Below, piece after piece: positions 61,830 through 64,000 of a stretch of DNA of 64,000 nt. Position 1 is the first letter of the stretch. Every line of letters begins with the position of its first letter. The notes under the pieces are model-generated. The model did not search any database. It saw only the letters and a program-made list of their open reading frames with translations, and was not told the origin of the DNA. Made by a program: the position numbers and the translations under genes. This DNA comes from Virgibacillus proomii (lineage in GTDB: Bacteria > Bacillota > Bacilli > Bacillales > Amphibacillaceae), in contig NZ_FUFN01000010.1 of assembly GCF_900162615.1 (NCBI RefSeq), positions 874,149 through 938,148 of the forward strand, given 5' to 3'.

Positions 61830-62723
61830 ATGAAAAAAATTGCTAAGGAAAGATGTATCTTAACGATGTCCCCGAACAATAAACCGGTCGAAACAGCGGC
61901 TTCAGGTGAAACAATCTTATTTGAAGCCTATGACTGTTTTAGTAATCAGATTAAGAACGAAAGTGATAAATTTAGTTCTGTTGGCTGGGACAAAATTAAT
62001 CCGGCAACTGGCCCTTTGTATGTAGAAGGTGCAGAACCTGGGGATACGCTTAAGATAGAGATACTTGATATTAAGATTAGAGATCAAGGCGTTATGACGT
62101 GTTCCTAAAATGGGAGTACTTGGAGAGAGGATAGCAGCAGAAAAAACAAAAATCATCGCTGTTGAAAATGGCTATGCCAATTTTAATGAAAAATTAAAAC
62201 TGCCAATTAAACCGATGATTGGTGTTATTGGGACTGCTCCCCGTAATGAGGAGGTACCAACTGGAACACCGAAAGACCATGGTGGTAATATGGATTGTAA
62301 GCGGATATGCAAAGGAGCTACGCTTTATTTACCAGTAAATGTAGATGGGGCACTTTTGGCAATGGGGGACGCACATGCTGGGGAGATGGCGAGGTAGTCA
62401 TCTGTGGCTTGGAAATACCTGCTGAAATTACTGTTAAAGTTAGTATTATTAAAGGACAGCCTTATCCGCTACCTTTTTTAGCTGACCCAGATCATGTAAT
62501 GACAATTGCTTCTGCCGAGACACTGGACAAAGCGACAGGGGAAGCAACCAAAAATATGCACACTTTTCTTGTTAACGAATTAAAAATGGATAGCGATGAA
62601 GCAGCTATGTTTCTATCAGTAGGGGCAGATCTGAAAATTTGTCAAATTGTTGACCCGCTGATGACATCAAGAATGGAGCTTCCAGTATGGGTATTAGAAA
62701 AATATAATTATGTATTGAAATAA
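61830..62723 (+). pseudogene. Acetamidase/formamidase, twice frameshifted
   Basis: Across 894 bp a full FmdA/AmdA-type amidase of about 298 residues is recognisable in three frame segments. The first segment (ATG after AGGAGG) runs to VMTCS at 62108, the second from MGVLGERIAAEK (62110) with IGVIGTAPRNEEVPTGTPKDHGG to DAHAGEMAR at 62397, and the third from GDGEVVICGLE (about 62386) to the end. The shift at 62107-62110 and a shift of opposite sign near 62385 cancel. Metal-site motifs GDAHA and DHGGN remain. Loss of formamide or acetamide hydrolysis is inferred; read errors are the alternative. Confidence 0.8.
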
Positions 62724-62786
62724 AGATGTTATTCGTTGTGAGTAAAGATAGAGTTGAGTTTATAAGGGGAAGGATCTCCCTTTAAG

Positions 62787-63045
62787 ATGAATGGTGATCA
62801 ATCACAGTCAGCTTATTTACTGGGTTTTATGGAAGAAGATTTAAAGATATTCTTTGGTGAAAAACTTTTTTCAAGTTCCTTACGTTAAAATTGTAAAATT
62901 TGGACTTCAGTTAGGAAACTGGCAGTTAGCATATGTAGAAAAAGAAAAACGGTTACTAACGGAAGAAGAACGAAAAGAAATCAATGGTCAACTACTGGAT
63001 AATATGGAAAAAAATACGAAAGCAATTTTTAAGGAAAAAGCATGT
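62787..63045 (+). pseudogene. Unrecognised gene fragment ending in a repeat
   Basis: A frame from ATG 62787 reads GDQSQSAYLLGFMEEDLKIFFGEKLF and stops at about 62888. The next frame (from 62854) continues protein-like text, YVKIVKFGLQLGNWQLAYVE then EERKEINGQLLDNMEKN, before running into the type-A repeat near 63050. Codon use is coding-like but I recognise no family. It may be one frameshifted gene whose 3' end was replaced by the repeat. Confidence 0.35.
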
Positions 63046-63103
63046 GTAAACATTTCCCTAAGAATGTTGTGTCAGCATTCCCCTGTTGTAGGGGCATGTT
63101 GCT

Positions 63104-63470
63104 TTTATCCCGGATGTAAGGATCCGTACTTTTCTCAATTCAAAAATGTGCAAATGATATTAAGAACATGATGAGAAAAACGGCTCCTAAACCCCCGATT
63201 CGCTCAAAGGCCTTTAGGTCATACCCTTGCGGTACTAACATTCAAGGAGAAAAGCACTCCTTGAATGAAGTTTCCCTTTATCCCGGATGTAAGGATCCGT
63301 ACTTTTCTCAATTCAAAAATATGCAAATGATGTTGCGAACATGATGAGAAAAACGGCTCCTAAATCCCCGATTCGTTCAAAGGCCTTTAGGTCATACCCT
63401 TGCGGTACTAACATTCAAGGAGAAAAGCACTCCTTGAATGAAGTTCCTTTATCCCGTCAGAAGCTCTGCC
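63104..63470 (+). repeat. Tandem pair of type-A structured repeats, about 174 bp each
   Basis: Two nearly identical units begin with TTATCCCGGATGTAAGGATCC at about 63105 and 63279. Each has the outer arms AGGATCCGT..ACGGCTCCT (63119-63127 with 63180-63188), CCCCGATTCG, CTTTAGGTCATACCC, GCGGTACTAAC, and the hairpin TTCAAGGAG/CTCCTTGAA (63241-63249 with 63257-63265; 63414-63422 with 63430-63438). It is the cleanest copy of the family in the window and lies between a gene fragment and the DinB gene. Confidence 0.85.
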
Positions 63471-63485
63471 GTTGGTACAACGTTA

Positions 63486-63959
63486 CTAGCTAAGCGCTTG
63501 CGCTTTTGATCCTGCAATCAGTCTCATTGTATGTAATTGACCACTGTGATTTGCTTCATGAAAAACAGCTACTTTTGCTAGACCGCCAATCGTTTCCTGC
63601 CCTAAAAACGGCTTCTCCAATTTTGTAGCAAAGTAATCAGGCTGTAAGTCCATAACCCGTCTTAGTTGGTCTTTGAGTTGATCTTTTAGTTCAGCTAGAC
63701 TTGGTACTTCCTCTGGCCAATCAGCTGGTTTTGTTCCATTTCCAAATAGGGAAACATAGTTTTCCGGTAAATGAGCTGACTGATTAGGAAATCCGAATAA
63801 AAATTGTTCAGCAACGGTTAAAATATGTCCGATTTGCCAGCGGATGGTGTTATTTAATCCTTCTAGCTGTACATCGATGAGAGATTCATCCAGTTTATCC
63901 ATTTCCATTAATAGCATATTTCGGTTAAATGCAAATTGTTCAACTAAAGTTTGACTCAT
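63486..63959 (-). CDS. DinB/YfiT-family putative metal-dependent protein
   Basis: 157-residue four-helix-bundle protein of the DinB superfamily. The ATG at 63959 lies 6 nt after GGGGG; the ATG at 63965 is too close to it. The metal triad is visible: His in WQIGHIL (about 42-48) and the two histidines of HEANHSGQLHTMR (about 131-143). Members bind Zn or Ni and some transfer bacillithiol or other thiols; the specific reaction cannot be told. No operon partner lies within the window. Confidence 0.85.
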   Translation of the reverse strand: MSQTLVEQFAFNRNMLLMEMDKLDESLIDVQLEGLNNTIRWQIGHILTVAEQFLFGFPNQSAHLPENYVSLFGNGTKPADWPEEVPSLAELKDQLKDQLRRVMDLQPDYFATKLEKPFLGQETIGGLAKVAVFHEANHSGQLHTMRLIAGSKAQALS

Positions 63960-64000
63960 GTTCATCCCCCTTAAAGATCATTATGAAATTAGTATAACAA

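Overview
The window is low-GC DNA from a Gram-positive bacterium. AGGAGG-type ribosome sites, TTG/GTG starts, CcpA-type cre sites, a PyrR attenuator and PTS/PucR/GntR/LacI regulators all point to Bacillaceae. The overall style resembles the Virgibacillus/Oceanobacillus group, which is an inference only. No rRNA, tRNA, CRISPR array, prophage or intact insertion sequence was seen. The content is almost entirely accessory catabolism: sugars, nucleobases, and hydantoin- or ureide-like nitrogen compounds.

Region by region. 0-7 kb: the 3' part of a lipase-like gene and a small partner, NAD formate dehydrogenase, a TM2 protein, an HxlR regulator facing a DJ-1/PfpI protein, and an AraC regulator. 7.2-12.3 kb: a complete sucrose operon (LacI repressor, PTS IIBC, sucrose-6-phosphate hydrolase, ROK fructokinase) with palindromic operators. 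12.8-28 kb: a PucR regulator followed by two operons with nearly identical promoter regions. The first encodes a DUF917 protein, a hydantoinase-type ATPase-fold protein, an NCS1 permease and a nitrilase-type amidase. The second encodes an Asp/Glu/hydantoin racemase, an OPT transporter, a second DUF917 protein, DUF1177, AroM, an EamA exporter and an M29-like aminopeptidase. 28.4-31.3 kb: a decayed pseudouridine locus (PfkB kinase, frameshifted psuG, frameshifted LacI regulator). 32.5-37.5 kb: an alpha-glucoside-type locus (PTS IICB, ChbG deacetylase, GH4 6-phospho-alpha-glucosidase, GntR). 37.6-40.4 kb: codBA behind a PyrR-type attenuator. 40.6-44.8 kb: DeoR, LacA, LacB and galactitol-type PTS IIA/IIB/IIC. 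45-47.5 kb: an acyl-CoA-dehydrogenase-fold protein and a ZIP transporter behind a Fur-like box. 48.4-59.1 kb: PucR, two NCS2 permeases, a biuret-hydrolase-like cysteine hydrolase, AllH/FdrA(AllF)/AllG and carbamate kinase. 59.6-64 kb: Sco, a HAD phosphatase, a broken acetamidase and a DinB protein.

How it works together. The 12.8-28 kb and 48.4-59 kb blocks read as nitrogen-scavenging systems. Each has a PucR regulator, heterocycle or peptide permeases and ring- or carbamoyl-processing enzymes. The second block ends in carbamoyl transfer and carbamate kinase, so ring nitrogen could be turned into ATP plus ammonia. Their true substrates cannot be read from sequence and are the most interesting open question here.

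The intergenic spaces carry a dispersed structured repeat family. Its hairpin arms differ between copies but stay complementary, so the folded shape appears to be under selection. Several loci (psuG, the LacI regulator, acetamidase, a nupC scrap) are decaying, which suggests ongoing loss of accessory functions.
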